From positions 1 through 32,927 of the forward strand of contig FR878685.1 in assembly GCA_000434535.1 (NCBI GenBank): a stretch of DNA of 32,927 bases. Direction: 5' to 3'. A program made the position numbers and the translations under genes. Below the pieces are notes generated by a model. The model made no database searches, was not told the origin of the DNA, and saw only the letters and a list, made by a program, of their open reading frames with translations. The DNA comes from Collinsella sp. CAG:166. GTDB taxonomy: Bacteria > Actinomycetota > Coriobacteriia > Coriobacteriales > Coriobacteriaceae. Of the stretch, positions 1 through 7,608 are shown one piece after another (position 1 is the stretch's first letter; the number at the start of each line of letters is the position of its first letter).

Positions 1-720
1 GGGCGCAGGCGCCTGCGCCCGCACGCCCGCCGGCTTCCCCGTCTCTCCGGCGGGCACGACCTCGCCCGTTGTCTCCGCCGCGCGAACGGACGCACCTGCA
101 TTCGCGCCAGCGAACGGCGACACGACGATATCGGCCCGAGCGCGGTCGGACGCAATGTCAACCCCCTCAGGCGGCTGTCCCGAAATCGGCATGTCGGAAT
201 AGAGCGCCACGCGCCCGCCCGAAAGCAGCCGCGCCGACACTCGCTTGATGGCCTCGGGATTCGAAACGGCGAGCCCCGCACAACGCGCCCACGTATCCAC
301 CGCCCACACGCCGCGGACGTCGGTCGCCGTGGTGATGACGGGGATGGCCCCTGCCGCGCGTGCCACAGTTTGCGCAAGCTCGTTCGCACCGCCCAAATGC
401 CCCGACAAAAGCGGGACGGCAAAGCGCCCCGCCTCGTCAATCACCACAACCGCGGAATCGGTTGCCTTCGAGGCGACATGCGGCGCGATCGCCCGCACGG
501 CGATGCCCGCCGCGCCCACGAACAGAAGCGCGTCCGACGCTTCCCACGCGAGCGCCGTCCATGCGCGCAGGTCGGCCTTCCCCTCGCCGAACCCGCGCGA
601 AACGGAAACGTCCCAGCCAGGGTCATCTTCACCTGTCTGCGCGCAATCGGAAAGCGCGCGTGCGGTGCGCTCCGCCAACGCATGCCCCCTCTCAGTGAAC
701 GCTATGCAGGAAACCCTCAT
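1..720 (-). CDS. cbiG: Cobalt-precorrin-5A hydrolase CbiG, 3' end outside window
   Basis: CbiG opens the delta-lactone ring of cobalt-precorrin-5A in the anaerobic cobalamin pathway, releasing acetaldehyde (family knowledge). The reading frame is open from the ATG at 720 to the window edge (240 codons). It begins MRVSCIAFTERG and carries the family blocks LLFVGAAGIAVRAIAPHVA, SGHLGGANELA and VITTATDVRGVWAVD in the expected order. After about residue 195 it enters an Ala/Gly/Pro-rich stretch that looks like the linker before the C-terminal domain, which would lie outside the window. Its ATG directly follows the TAG of the deleted cbiL, so translation is probably coupled. Identity is secure; whether the C-terminus is fused to another cobalamin enzyme cannot be seen. 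Confidence 0.9.
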   Translation of the reverse strand, partial: MRVSCIAFTERGHALAERTARALSDCAQTGEDDPGWDVSVSRGFGEGKADLRAWTALAWEASDALLFVGAAGIAVRAIAPHVASKATDSAVVVIDEAGRFAVPLLSGHLGGANELAQTVARAAGAIPVITTATDVRGVWAVDTWARCAGLAVSNPEAIKRVSARLLSGGRVALYSDMPISGQPPEGVDIASDRARADIVVSPFAGANAGASVRAAETTGEVVPAGETGKPAGVRAQAPAP

Positions 721-954
721 CTAGCGCACCACCATCGTCGAGAAGTAGCTGCCCCGATCGGGCACATCGTCGAGCGAGCGGCACACGCGCTCGCCCGGAA
801 GCCCACAGTCCTCTACGAGCTCGGCACCGTCGAAGGCGCCCTCCTCGCGAAGGATGCGCTTCGTGTCCTCAAGCGAGCGGCGCGCCTTCATGACCACCTT
901 CGTCCCCGGCCAGCCGATTGCGCGGCGCACCCCGTACAGCACGCCTTTACTCAT
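721..954 (-). pseudogene. cbiL: Internally deleted precorrin-2 C20-methyltransferase (CbiL remnant)
   Basis: A 77-codon frame joins the first residues of a CbiL-like protein (MSKGVLYGV) to a typical CbiL C-terminus (TKVVMKARRS, an ELVEDCGLPGERV block, final DRGSYFSTMVV). The family is usually about 230 residues, so roughly 150 central residues are missing, including the glycine-rich SAM-binding loop normally found right after LYGV. The frame is kept across the junction, so this is an in-frame deletion rather than a frameshift. The start overlaps the cbiD stop by 8 bases (ATGAGTAA), and the stop abuts cbiG. The product should not methylate precorrin-2. An assembly artefact is possible, and an intact copy could lie elsewhere. 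Confidence 0.72.
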
Positions 955-2131
955 ACGTCGCCCCCAATTCCCCGATAACTGCATCGGCACCCGACGTGCG
1001 GAAAAGCTCGCGGCGCTCGGCGTCGAACACGACCGCGGCGATGTCGCATGCGCCCGCCGCGCGGCGGTGCAACCTGTCCTCGATTGCCGCAGCGAGCGAG
1101 ACGCGCGCGGCGTCCCCCACGCCGGCGGCCTCGATTACCTCGAGCGCCGCCGTGGTCGTGACCGACGACATGATCTCGCGCACGGTCTTCGCGCCCGCGC
1201 CGGCCAAGGCCGCGTGGGCGGCCAGAATCTCCGCGCGGCAGTCGGCGGTACGCGAATGGGTGTCCATGATGCCGCCCGCTACCTTCACCAGCTTGCCGAT
1301 GTGTCCCACAAGAAGGACATTGGTAAATCCCTCGCGAACGCAGCAATCAATCGCATCGCCCACAAAGTTGGAAATGAAGACCACCGGCGCACCGTTTAGG
1401 TGGAAATGCCCCGAGATGAACTGCCCGCCGTAGTTGCCGGGCGTGAGCACGACTCCGCGCCGCCCCATAGCCGCATGCTGCCGGATCTCGAGCTCGATGC
1501 TGTCGCGCAAGGCAGCGAGGCTGCGCGGCTCGACGATGCCCGTCGTGCCCAGGATGGAGATGCCGTCCTCTATCCCCAGGTGCGGGTTGAATGTCTTTTC
1601 GGCAAGGGCAACACCCTCGGGCACCGAAATCGTCACAGCAATATTTCCAGAAAAGCCGTGCGCGGCGCACACCTCGCGCACCGCCGAAGTGATCATCGCG
1701 CGCGGCGTCGCGTTGATGGCGGCCGCCCCCACCGGCTGCTCGAGCCCGGGCAACGTCACGCGCCCCACGCCCACGCCGCCATCGATGGAAACTTCCGATT
1801 CGCGCGCAGGCACGCCCTTGCTGCCCGCAGCGCCCGTACCCGACCCCGCATGTTCCACGCGCGCGTACACGAGCACGCCGTCGGTCACATCGGCATCGTC
1901 GCCTGCGTCCTTTCGCACGGCGCACTGGGCGCACCCCTCGCCGATGCATGCGTCGACCACGTTCGCCTCGACGGGCAGCCCGCCGGGGGTGACGATCGAC
2001 ACGCGGCCGACGGGTTTTCGTGACAAGAGCATCTCGCAGGCCGCCTTCGCCGCGAGCGCGGCGCAGCTCCCCGTGGTGTAGCCGCAGCGCAAGCGGGTCG
2101 TCCCGGTATATATGTAGTGCTCGAAGGCCAC
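947..2131 (-). CDS. cbiD: Cobalt-precorrin-5B C1-methyltransferase CbiD
   Basis: CbiD methylates C-1 of the corrin ring in anaerobic cobalamin synthesis. The product is 394 residues, a normal length. The N-terminal signature LRCGYTTGSCAALAAKAA is clear, followed by PGLEQPVG, INATPRAMI, TGIVEPRS, LTPGNYGGQF and the late block LLVGHIGKLVKVAGGIMDTHS. I chose the GTG at 2131 because it lies one base after the cbiF stop and starts just before the conserved N-terminus. A longer frame (to 2299) would run through cbiF. Its stop overlaps the deleted cbiL start. It belongs to the minus-strand unit cbiF-cbiD-cbiL*-cbiG. Confidence 0.93.
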   Translation of the reverse strand: MAFEHYIYTGTTRLRCGYTTGSCAALAAKAACEMLLSRKPVGRVSIVTPGGLPVEANVVDACIGEGCAQCAVRKDAGDDADVTDGVLVYARVEHAGSGTGAAGSKGVPARESEVSIDGGVGVGRVTLPGLEQPVGAAAINATPRAMITSAVREVCAAHGFSGNIAVTISVPEGVALAEKTFNPHLGIEDGISILGTTGIVEPRSLAALRDSIELEIRQHAAMGRRGVVLTPGNYGGQFISGHFHLNGAPVVFISNFVGDAIDCCVREGFTNVLLVGHIGKLVKVAGGIMDTHSRTADCRAEILAAHAALAGAGAKTVREIMSSVTTTAALEVIEAAGVGDAARVSLAAAIEDRLHRRAAGACDIAAVVFDAERRELFRTSGADAVIGELGATYE

Positions 2132-2132
2132 G

Positions 2133-2924
2133 CTAGCTGCTCGCCTTCCGATACCCCGTGGCAAACGAAGGGTCGTAAAGCTTGCTGCGCTCGTACGACT
2201 CCGCTTGCGCGCCGTCGTGCGCAAGCCCGCCGCGAGCTCCGAGTACGCGGCCCACCACCACGAGCGCCGTGCGGTCGATGCCCTCTCGCGCGCCCGCATC
2301 GGCGAGCGTGCCCACTGTGCATCGCACCACGCGCTCCTCAGGCCAGGTCGCCTTGTACACGAGCGCCGCCGGCTCGTCGGAGCTGCGGCCCGCGGCCAAA
2401 AGCTCGGCGGAAAGCTCGGCGAGCATACCCGAGCTCAGGAAGATGACCATAGTCGAGCCGCTTTCCGCCATGGTGCGCATGCCCTCGCCCGCGGGCATGG
2501 GGGTGCGCCCGGAAAGCCGCGTGATCACGACCGACTGGCTGATTCCCGGCAGCGTGTATTCCTGGCGAAGCGCCGCCGCGGCACCGCAAAAACTCGACAC
2601 GCCGGGCACCACCTCGTAGTCCACGCCGCGCGCGTCGAGTGCGTCCATCTGCTCCTGGATGGCGCCGTACAGGCACGGGTCGCCCGTGTGCAGGCGCACC
2701 ACTTCCTCGCCCCGCGCATCTGCCGCGCACATCACGTCGAGCACTTCCTCCAAGGTCATGTGCGCGCTGTCGTAGACGATGCAGGATTCCTTGCACTCGG
2801 CGAGCAGCTCGGGGTTCACAAGGCTCCCCGCCCAAACGACCACGTCGGCTGCGCGCAGAAGACGCGCCCCGCGCAGCGTGATAAGGTCGGCGGCGCCCGA
2901 GCCTGCGCCAACGATATGAATCAT
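2133..2924 (-). CDS. cbiF: Cobalt-precorrin-4 C11-methyltransferase CbiF
   Basis: CbiF transfers a methyl group from SAM to C-11 of cobalt-precorrin-4. The 263-residue product is a standard tetrapyrrole methylase: IHIVGAGSGAADLITLRG at the N-terminus (SAM loop, with GAGSGAAD where GPGDPE is common), VVVWAGSLVNPELL, RLHTGDPCLYGAI and YEVVPGVSSFCGAAAAL. The ATG at 2924 is preceded by a strong GGGAAGGGAAGG ribosome binding site. An upstream in-frame start at 3068 would add 48 residues of non-family sequence and is rejected. It is the first gene of the minus-strand cobalamin unit and is divergent from cbiK. Confidence 0.94.
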   Translation of the reverse strand: MIHIVGAGSGAADLITLRGARLLRAADVVVWAGSLVNPELLAECKESCIVYDSAHMTLEEVLDVMCAADARGEEVVRLHTGDPCLYGAIQEQMDALDARGVDYEVVPGVSSFCGAAAALRQEYTLPGISQSVVITRLSGRTPMPAGEGMRTMAESGSTMVIFLSSGMLAELSAELLAAGRSSDEPAALVYKATWPEERVVRCTVGTLADAGAREGIDRTALVVVGRVLGARGGLAHDGAQAESYERSKLYDPSFATGYRKASS

Positions 2925-3129
2925 CCGAGCCTTCCCTTCCCGTTTCTCATCGCAACCGTTTACGCCGCCATTCGCGCAGCGGGCAAAACACGGCGCCTGC
3001 GGCGGCAATCGGCGCAAATACGCAGGCAGGAGGCGCAATGCCGCCCGCCCTGGCTTTGACACGTTCACAAGTGCCCACTATCATAGTAAAAGATTCGGCA
3101 ACGAGCATATGACAATCGGATAAAAGGAA
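2925..3129. promoter_or_regulatory. Divergent promoter region of cbiF and cbiK with a small palindrome
   Basis: No credible gene lies here. The segment must hold promoters for cbiF (minus) and for the riboswitch transcript (plus). The perfect palindrome ACTAT-C-ATAGT at 3077-3087 lies about 150 bases upstream of cbiF and could be an operator. Its minus strand also contains TATGAT, a possible -10 hexamer, but I see no well-spaced -35 partner. On the plus strand GGATAAAA at about 3118-3125 is a weak -10 candidate just before the riboswitch. All assignments here are tentative. Confidence 0.35.
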
Positions 3130-3262
3130 ATGACCGGCGCGGCGCCCGCACAGCCCGCGCTGGCTTGCGGAGGGAACCAGGTGGGAATCCTGGGCAAGGG
3201 ACATTACTGTATAGGACGCGCGGGCGAACCGCCTCGCGCCCCAAGCCAGACTGCTTCGCCTT
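3130..3262 (+). ncRNA. Cobalamin riboswitch
   Basis: The core matches the cobalamin riboswitch consensus. A hairpin CCAGG-TGGGAAT-CCTGG carries the GGTGNNAATCC motif (3180-3190). It is followed by CATTACTGTATA (about 3202-3213), matching the conserved C-ACTGT-A block, and by a B12-box-like CAAGCCAGACTGC (3242-3254). The segment CTGGCTTG at 3160-3167 can pair with CAAGCCAG at 3242-3249, closing the domain. The region between core and B12 box is short, so a compact class without the full peripheral arm is likely. It precedes cbiK by about 120 bases and should repress the exported chelatase and transporter genes when cobalamin is plentiful. Confidence 0.87.
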
Positions 3263-3382
3263 TTCCTCACGGCATCGCCGTGGCGTTAGCTCCCTGTGAA
3301 CCCCGAGGGGTGCGCTTTTCTTTCGCTTGTGCCGACAAGCAACTGTCGCCGGGGGACCGGCAAACCGAGGAAAGGAAAAACC
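3263..3382 (+). promoter_or_regulatory. Expression platform / leader of cbiK
   Basis: Between the aptamer and the cbiK ATG are several small hairpins: CACGGC-ATC-GCCGTG (3268-3282), a CCCCGAGGGG stem (about 3301-3310) followed by a short T-rich run TTTTCTTT, and GCCGG-GGGA-CCGGC (3348-3361) just ahead of the ribosome binding site GAGGAAAGGA. The second could act as a weak intrinsic terminator and the third could help hide the ribosome binding site. Which one is the switch element cannot be decided by eye. Confidence 0.45.
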
Positions 3383-4309
3383 ATGTCCGACCAGATGTCA
3401 CGCCGCGGCTTCATGGGCGCCGCAGCAACCGGAGCCGTCGCGCTCGCCGGAGTCGCGCTCGCGGGCTGCTCCAACACCTCCGCGAGTTCCGAGAAATCGA
3501 GTGAAAAGGAGAAGGCCGTGAAGCCGGTCATCCTCGTCACGAGCTTCGGCACGAGCTACAACGACTCGCGCCACATCACCATCGGCGCCATCGAAGACGC
3601 TATCCGCGAGAAGTACTGGCAGGACTACGACATCCGCCGCGCCTTCACCGCGCAGATCATCATCGACAAGCTGAAGAAGCGCGACGGCATCACGATCGAC
3701 AACATGACCGAGGCGCTCGACCGCTGCGTGGAAGACGGCGTGAAGGAAATCGTCGTGCAGCCGACGCATCTCATGGGTGGCCTGGAATACACCGACGTGA
3801 AAGACGAGCTCGACAAGTACGCCGACAAGTTCGACAAAATCTCGCTCGGCGACCCGCTGCTCACCTCCGACGACGACTACAAGAAGGTGGCCGCAGCCAT
3901 TAAGGAGAACATGGCGTCCTTCGACGACGGCAAGACGGCGCTGTGCCTCATGGGCCACGGCACCGAAGCCGATTCCAACGCCGACTATGCCAAGATGCAG
4001 GAAGTGTTCAAGAACGAGGGCTTGACGCAGTTCTTCGTCGGCACCGTCGAGGCTGAACCGACCTGCGAGGATGTTATCGCCGCCGCGAGCGCCGCAGGGT
4101 ACAAGAAGGCCGTGCTCGCGCCGTTCATGGTGGTCGCGGGCGACCACGCGAACAACGACATGGCAGACGAGACCGACCCCGACAGCTGGGCTGCGAAGTT
4201 CGTGGCCGCCGGCTTCGAAGTGACGTGCCTGCTCCAGGGTCTGGGACAGAACGTCGCGGTCGACGACATCTACGTCTCGCACGTGGACGACGCCATCGCC
4301 AAGCTGTAA
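3383..4309 (+). CDS. cbiK: Exported sirohydrochlorin cobaltochelatase CbiK (Tat lipoprotein)
   Basis: CbiK-type class II chelatases insert Co2+ into sirohydrochlorin. The mature part has VILVTSFGTSYNDSR, VVQPTHLMGG (His129), LMGHGTEAD (His192) and VVAGDHANNDMA (His255). The last two histidines have almost the spacing of the catalytic pair known in the Salmonella enzyme. The N-terminus is unusual: MSDQMSRRGFMG is a twin-arginine motif, followed by a hydrophobic stretch and the lipobox LAGC (Cys29). The enzyme should therefore be exported folded and lipid-anchored outside the membrane, like the periplasmic CbiK described in Desulfovibrio. The ATG at 3383 has a good site, GAGGAAAGGA; an in-frame ATG at 3296 would place extra residues before the Tat signal. 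It is the first gene after the cobalamin riboswitch. Its real substrate outside the cell is open. Confidence 0.9.
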   Translation: MSDQMSRRGFMGAAATGAVALAGVALAGCSNTSASSEKSSEKEKAVKPVILVTSFGTSYNDSRHITIGAIEDAIREKYWQDYDIRRAFTAQIIIDKLKKRDGITIDNMTEALDRCVEDGVKEIVVQPTHLMGGLEYTDVKDELDKYADKFDKISLGDPLLTSDDDYKKVAAAIKENMASFDDGKTALCLMGHGTEADSNADYAKMQEVFKNEGLTQFFVGTVEAEPTCEDVIAAASAAGYKKAVLAPFMVVAGDHANNDMADETDPDSWAAKFVAAGFEVTCLLQGLGQNVAVDDIYVSHVDDAIAKL

Positions 4310-4318
4310 ACTCGCCGC

Positions 4319-4427
4319 GCACGGGGGCGCCGGTCGCGTCCCCGTGCAACGGGCATGCGCCTTCCCCGACTGACGGCGCATGCCCGTTGCATTCGCATCC
4401 CGCCCGCCCACCGCACGGCGCGGGCGG
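4319..4427 (+). repeat. Three consecutive intercistronic hairpins between cbiK and the lipoprotein gene
   Basis: Three inverted repeats follow one another: an 8-bp stem GCACGGGG/CCCCGTGC (4319-4347), a perfect 15-bp stem starting CAACGGGCAT and closing at GCCCGTTG (4347-4389), and a 7-bp stem CCGCCCG/CGGGCGG (4400-4427). None is followed by a T-run, so they do not look like ordinary intrinsic terminators. They may mark mRNA processing or protect the cbiK transcript, giving different levels of chelatase and transporter. Confidence 0.6.
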
Positions 4428-4453
4428 TCGAAGCGATTGAAAGGAACCCCTTC

Positions 4454-4987
4454 ATGTTGAAGAAAACCCTCGCCTTCGCCCTGTCGGCGGCGCTTTTCGC
4501 GTTCTCGCTCGCCGGCTGCGGCGGAAATTCAATCGACAGCGCAAAGGCAAGCGATGCCGATTCCCAGGAAAAGACCGAACAGGCGGCCGATGCGCCCGAG
4601 GGCGCAAGCGCTGCCCCCATCACCGCCGACAAGGTGGCCGACGGCACCTATCCGATCACCGTAGATTCCAGCTCGAACATGTTCAGGATTGTGGACGCCC
4701 AGCTCATCGTGGAAAACGGCTCCATGCACTGCGTGATGACGCTTTCCGGCACGGGCTACGGCAAGCTCTTCATGGGCACGGGCGACGAGGCTGCCGCCGC
4801 GAGCGAGGCCGACTTCATCCCCTATGTGGAAAACGCGGAAGGCAAGTACACCTACGACGTGCCCGTTGAAGCGCTCGACGAGGACACCGCCTGTGCCGCG
4901 TGGAGCATTAAAAGGGAGCGGTGGTACGACCGCACGCTCGTATTCGAATCCGCCGGCGTCGATCTGCGCGCCGACGCACTGAAGTAA
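4454..4987 (+). CDS. Small lipoprotein with NEAT-like domain, putative tetrapyrrole/metal carrier
   Basis: A 177-residue secreted lipoprotein. MLKKTLAFALSAALFAFSLAGC gives a signal peptide with the anchored Cys at position 22, followed by an acidic Ala/Ser-rich linker to about residue 58. The remaining roughly 115 residues form one beta-rich domain: DGTYPITVDSSSNMF, LIVENGSMHCVMTLSGTGYG, then WYDRTLVFESAG near the end. The spacing of DG-Y-V, a SG-GY stretch and a late Y-x(n)-F strand resembles the N-terminal domain of the next gene and, loosely, NEAT haem-binding domains. That link is a visual inference. It lies in the riboswitch-controlled cluster, 144 bases after cbiK and 4 bases before the binding protein, so it may pass ligand to the transporter. 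The ATG at 4454 follows AAAGGAACC. Confidence 0.7.
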   Translation: MLKKTLAFALSAALFAFSLAGCGGNSIDSAKASDADSQEKTEQAADAPEGASAAPITADKVADGTYPITVDSSSNMFRIVDAQLIVENGSMHCVMTLSGTGYGKLFMGTGDEAAAASEADFIPYVENAEGKYTYDVPVEALDEDTACAAWSIKRERWYDRTLVFESAGVDLRADALK

Positions 4988-4991
4988 CGCC

Positions 4992-6563
4992 ATGCGGTCG
5001 ATTCTTCCCAAGGGGGAAAACAGGAAGCGCCACAGCATCGCGGCGCGCGCGATCGCCTGCGTTCTCGTCGCCCTGCTCGCGCTTCCCTTCGCGGGGTGCA
5101 GTGCGAGCCCGAACGCGACCGGTGGCACGACGGGCTCTCAGGAATACACTGTGAGCGTCTCGCTTTCCGGTGGGTCAGGGCGTGCAAGCATCGCCTCGCC
5201 CACCACAATTATGAAGGATGGCGACACCTACACCGCGACCATCACCTGGTCGAGTTCGAACTACGACAAGATGACCGTCGACGGCGTAGACTACGCGCCC
5301 GTAAACGACGGCGGCAACTCCACGTTCGAGATACCCGTCACGCTCGACGAGGACATCGCCGTGTCGGCCGAGACCGTCGCCATGTCGACGCCGCACACCA
5401 TCGACTACACGCTCTACTTCGACTCATCCACCATGAAGGAGAAATCGGGCGACGAAGCAAGCGGCGGCTCCCCTGCGGGAACGGCTTCAAGCGCCGCGGC
5501 CGACTTCCACAACGCCGATTTGGGCTGCGGCTGGAAGCCGACGGGGACGCTTCAGCTTGAATACGCCGAGCACTTCACTGTCGACGAGTACGAAGGCGGC
5601 CTGCGGCTTATCTGCGTTTCAAACGGGGAGCGCTTCCTCGTGGTGCCGCAAGATGCGAAGGTACCTGATGGGTTGAGCTCCGACATCGCGGTCATAAGGC
5701 GCCCCGCCGACAAGGTGTACCTCGTGTCGTCGGCGACGATGTGCCTGGTCGACGCGCTCGATGCGAACGACAATATCATCATGTCGGGCACGAAGGCCGA
5801 CGATTGCTCGGTCGCGGGCTTCAAAAGCGCACTCGAAAGCGGGGCAATCGCCTACGGCGGCAAGTACAGCGCGCCCGACTACGAGCGAATATCGGCCTCG
5901 GGCTGCACGCTCGCCATCGAGAACACCATGATCAACCACACACCCGATGTGAAGGAAAAGCTGCAGAAACTCGGGCTCGTCGTGCTCACCGAACAGTCGT
6001 CGAGCGAGCCCGAAGCACTCGGGCGCCTCGAGTGGATTAAGCTTTTCGGCGTCCTGTTCGACAAGGAAGACGAGGCCGCGCACCTGTTCAACGAGCAGAA
6101 GGCCCGCGTCGAGCAAACGTCGGGGCTCGCGTCGTCAGGTAAAACCGTGGCGTATTTCTACATTAACTCGAACGGGGCCGCCGTCACGCGGCGGGCGGGC
6201 GACTACGTGGCGCAGATGATCGAGCTTGCAGGCGGCAGCTACGCGCTCGATGACGCGCAGACGGCGTCGACGTCAGGTTCGTCAGTAACGCTCGAAATGG
6301 AGCGCTTCTACGCGACGGCGAAGGATGCCGACATCATCGTCTACAACGGCACCATCGACGAATCGGTTGCCACCTTGAACGACTTCGTAGGCAAAAACGC
6401 GCTATTGTCGCAGTTCAAAGCCGTGAAGAACGGCAACGTCTGGGTCACAAACGCCGACATGTACCAGCAGATGACTTCCACCGCCGACATTATCGACGAG
6501 CTGCACGGGGCGTTCACCGGCGATGACGCGAGCGACTTCCATTATCTGAGGAAGCTCGGCTAG
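4992..6563 (+). CDS. ABC transporter substrate-binding lipoprotein with N-terminal NEAT-like domain
   Basis: A 523-residue exported protein. Residues 1-36 form a signal peptide with lipobox PFAGC (Cys36). Residues about 50-145 form a beta-domain (YTVSVSLSGGSGRASI, TITWSSSNYDKMTVDG, HTIDYTLYFDSS) similar in pattern to the preceding lipoprotein. Residues about 185-523 form a helical-backbone metal/siderophore receptor fold of the BtuF/FepB/TroA type, with IAVIRRPADKVYLVSSATMC, LEWIKLFGVLFDKEDEA, and the C-terminal NGNVWVTNADMYQQ. It should deliver a ligand to the following permease. Family members bind cobalamin, haem or ferric siderophores. Here the cobalamin riboswitch and CbiK favour a cobalt- or tetrapyrrole-containing ligand, but the ligand cannot be read from sequence. 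Confidence 0.82.
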   Translation: MRSILPKGENRKRHSIAARAIACVLVALLALPFAGCSASPNATGGTTGSQEYTVSVSLSGGSGRASIASPTTIMKDGDTYTATITWSSSNYDKMTVDGVDYAPVNDGGNSTFEIPVTLDEDIAVSAETVAMSTPHTIDYTLYFDSSTMKEKSGDEASGGSPAGTASSAAADFHNADLGCGWKPTGTLQLEYAEHFTVDEYEGGLRLICVSNGERFLVVPQDAKVPDGLSSDIAVIRRPADKVYLVSSATMCLVDALDANDNIIMSGTKADDCSVAGFKSALESGAIAYGGKYSAPDYERISASGCTLAIENTMINHTPDVKEKLQKLGLVVLTEQSSSEPEALGRLEWIKLFGVLFDKEDEAAHLFNEQKARVEQTSGLASSGKTVAYFYINSNGAAVTRRAGDYVAQMIELAGGSYALDDAQTASTSGSSVTLEMERFYATAKDADIIVYNGTIDESVATLNDFVGKNALLSQFKAVKNGNVWVTNADMYQQMTSTADIIDELHGAFTGDDASDFHYLRKLG

Positions 6564-6567
6564 CACC

Positions 6568-7608
6568 ATGAGAAGCCGACTTTCCATATCATACGACGAA
6601 TCGGGGCGCGCCGCACGGTGTCGCGTCGTGACGGCGCTGCTCGCTGTTGCCCTCATCGTGCTCGTCGGGGCCAACCTGTGCATCGGGAGCGCGCTCGTGC
6701 CCGCAGACCACATCCCCGGCATCCTTTCGGGCGGCGCGGCCAATTCCATGGAAAGCCAGGTCATCTGGGAGATTCGCCTACCGCGCGTGCTTTCAGCCGT
6801 GCTTCTCGGCGGGGCGCTTTCCCTCTCCGGGTTCCTGCTGCAGACGTTTTTTAACAATCCCATCGCCGACCCGTTCATCTTGGGCGTCTCCTCGGGCGCA
6901 AAGTTCGTCGTCGCGCTTACGATGATCGTACTTCTGGGCGCGAACCAGGCCATGTCCTCGCCGGCCATGGTGGCCGCAGCGTTTCTGGGCTCGCTTATCA
7001 CCATCGGCTTCGTGCTCCTCATCGCACGGCGCATAAGTTCCATGGCCATGCTCATCGTGGCGGGCGTCATGGTGGGATACATCTGCTCGGCGACGACGAA
7101 CTTCCTTATCGCCTTCGCCGACGACCAGTCCATCGTGAACCTGCACAACTGGTCTTTGGGTAGCTTCTCGGGTTCGAGCTGGGACGACATCGCGGTCATC
7201 GCGGTCGTGGTGATCACCGTGAGCGCATGCGTATTCGCGATATCGAAGCCCCTTTCCGCCTTCCAGCTGGGAGAAGCCTACGCGAAAAGCGTCGGCGTGA
7301 ACGTCGCACGCTTCCGCGTGGTACTCGTCCTTCTAGCGAGCATGCTCTCCGCCTGCGTGACCGCGTTCGCTGGTCCGGTGTCGTTCGTAGGCATCGCGGT
7401 TCCGCATCTCGTGAAGTCGGCGCTAAAGTCGTCGAAGCCCATCCGCGTGATTCCTGCGTGCTTCTTGGGAGGCGCCATCTTCTGCGCGGGCTGCGATTTG
7501 ATCGCGCGCACGCTGTTCTCTCCCGTCGAGCTTTCCATCAGCGCCGTCACCGCCATCTTCGGCGCGCCGGTGGTTATCGCGCTCATGTTGAAGAAGCGGG
7601 TGAGGTAG
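6568..7608 (+). CDS. BtuC/FecCD-family ABC transporter permease
   Basis: A 346-residue polytopic membrane protein with about nine or ten hydrophobic segments. It carries the family blocks IWEIRLPRVLSAVLLGGALSLSG, NPIADPFILGVSSGA, LGSFSGSSWDD and the late VSFVGIAVPHLVK, which includes the coupling region for the ATPase. This family forms homodimeric channels for vitamin B12, haem and ferric siderophores. It starts 4 bases after the binding protein stop and ends directly at the ATPase ATG, so the three proteins are made together. Length and motifs are complete. Confidence 0.9.
   Translation: MRSRLSISYDESGRAARCRVVTALLAVALIVLVGANLCIGSALVPADHIPGILSGGAANSMESQVIWEIRLPRVLSAVLLGGALSLSGFLLQTFFNNPIADPFILGVSSGAKFVVALTMIVLLGANQAMSSPAMVAAAFLGSLITIGFVLLIARRISSMAMLIVAGVMVGYICSATTNFLIAFADDQSIVNLHNWSLGSFSGSSWDDIAVIAVVVITVSACVFAISKPLSAFQLGEAYAKSVGVNVARFRVVLVLLASMLSACVTAFAGPVSFVGIAVPHLVKSALKSSKPIRVIPACFLGGAIFCAGCDLIARTLFSPVELSISAVTAIFGAPVVIALMLKKRVR

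Noticed and set aside
1347..1949. Second minus-strand frame inside cbiD
   Set aside because: Arg-rich out-of-frame product of the cbiD region with no motif.
2133..3068. Longer CbiF start at 3068
   Set aside because: The extra 48 residues are not family-like and the strong ribosome binding site supports the ATG at 2924.
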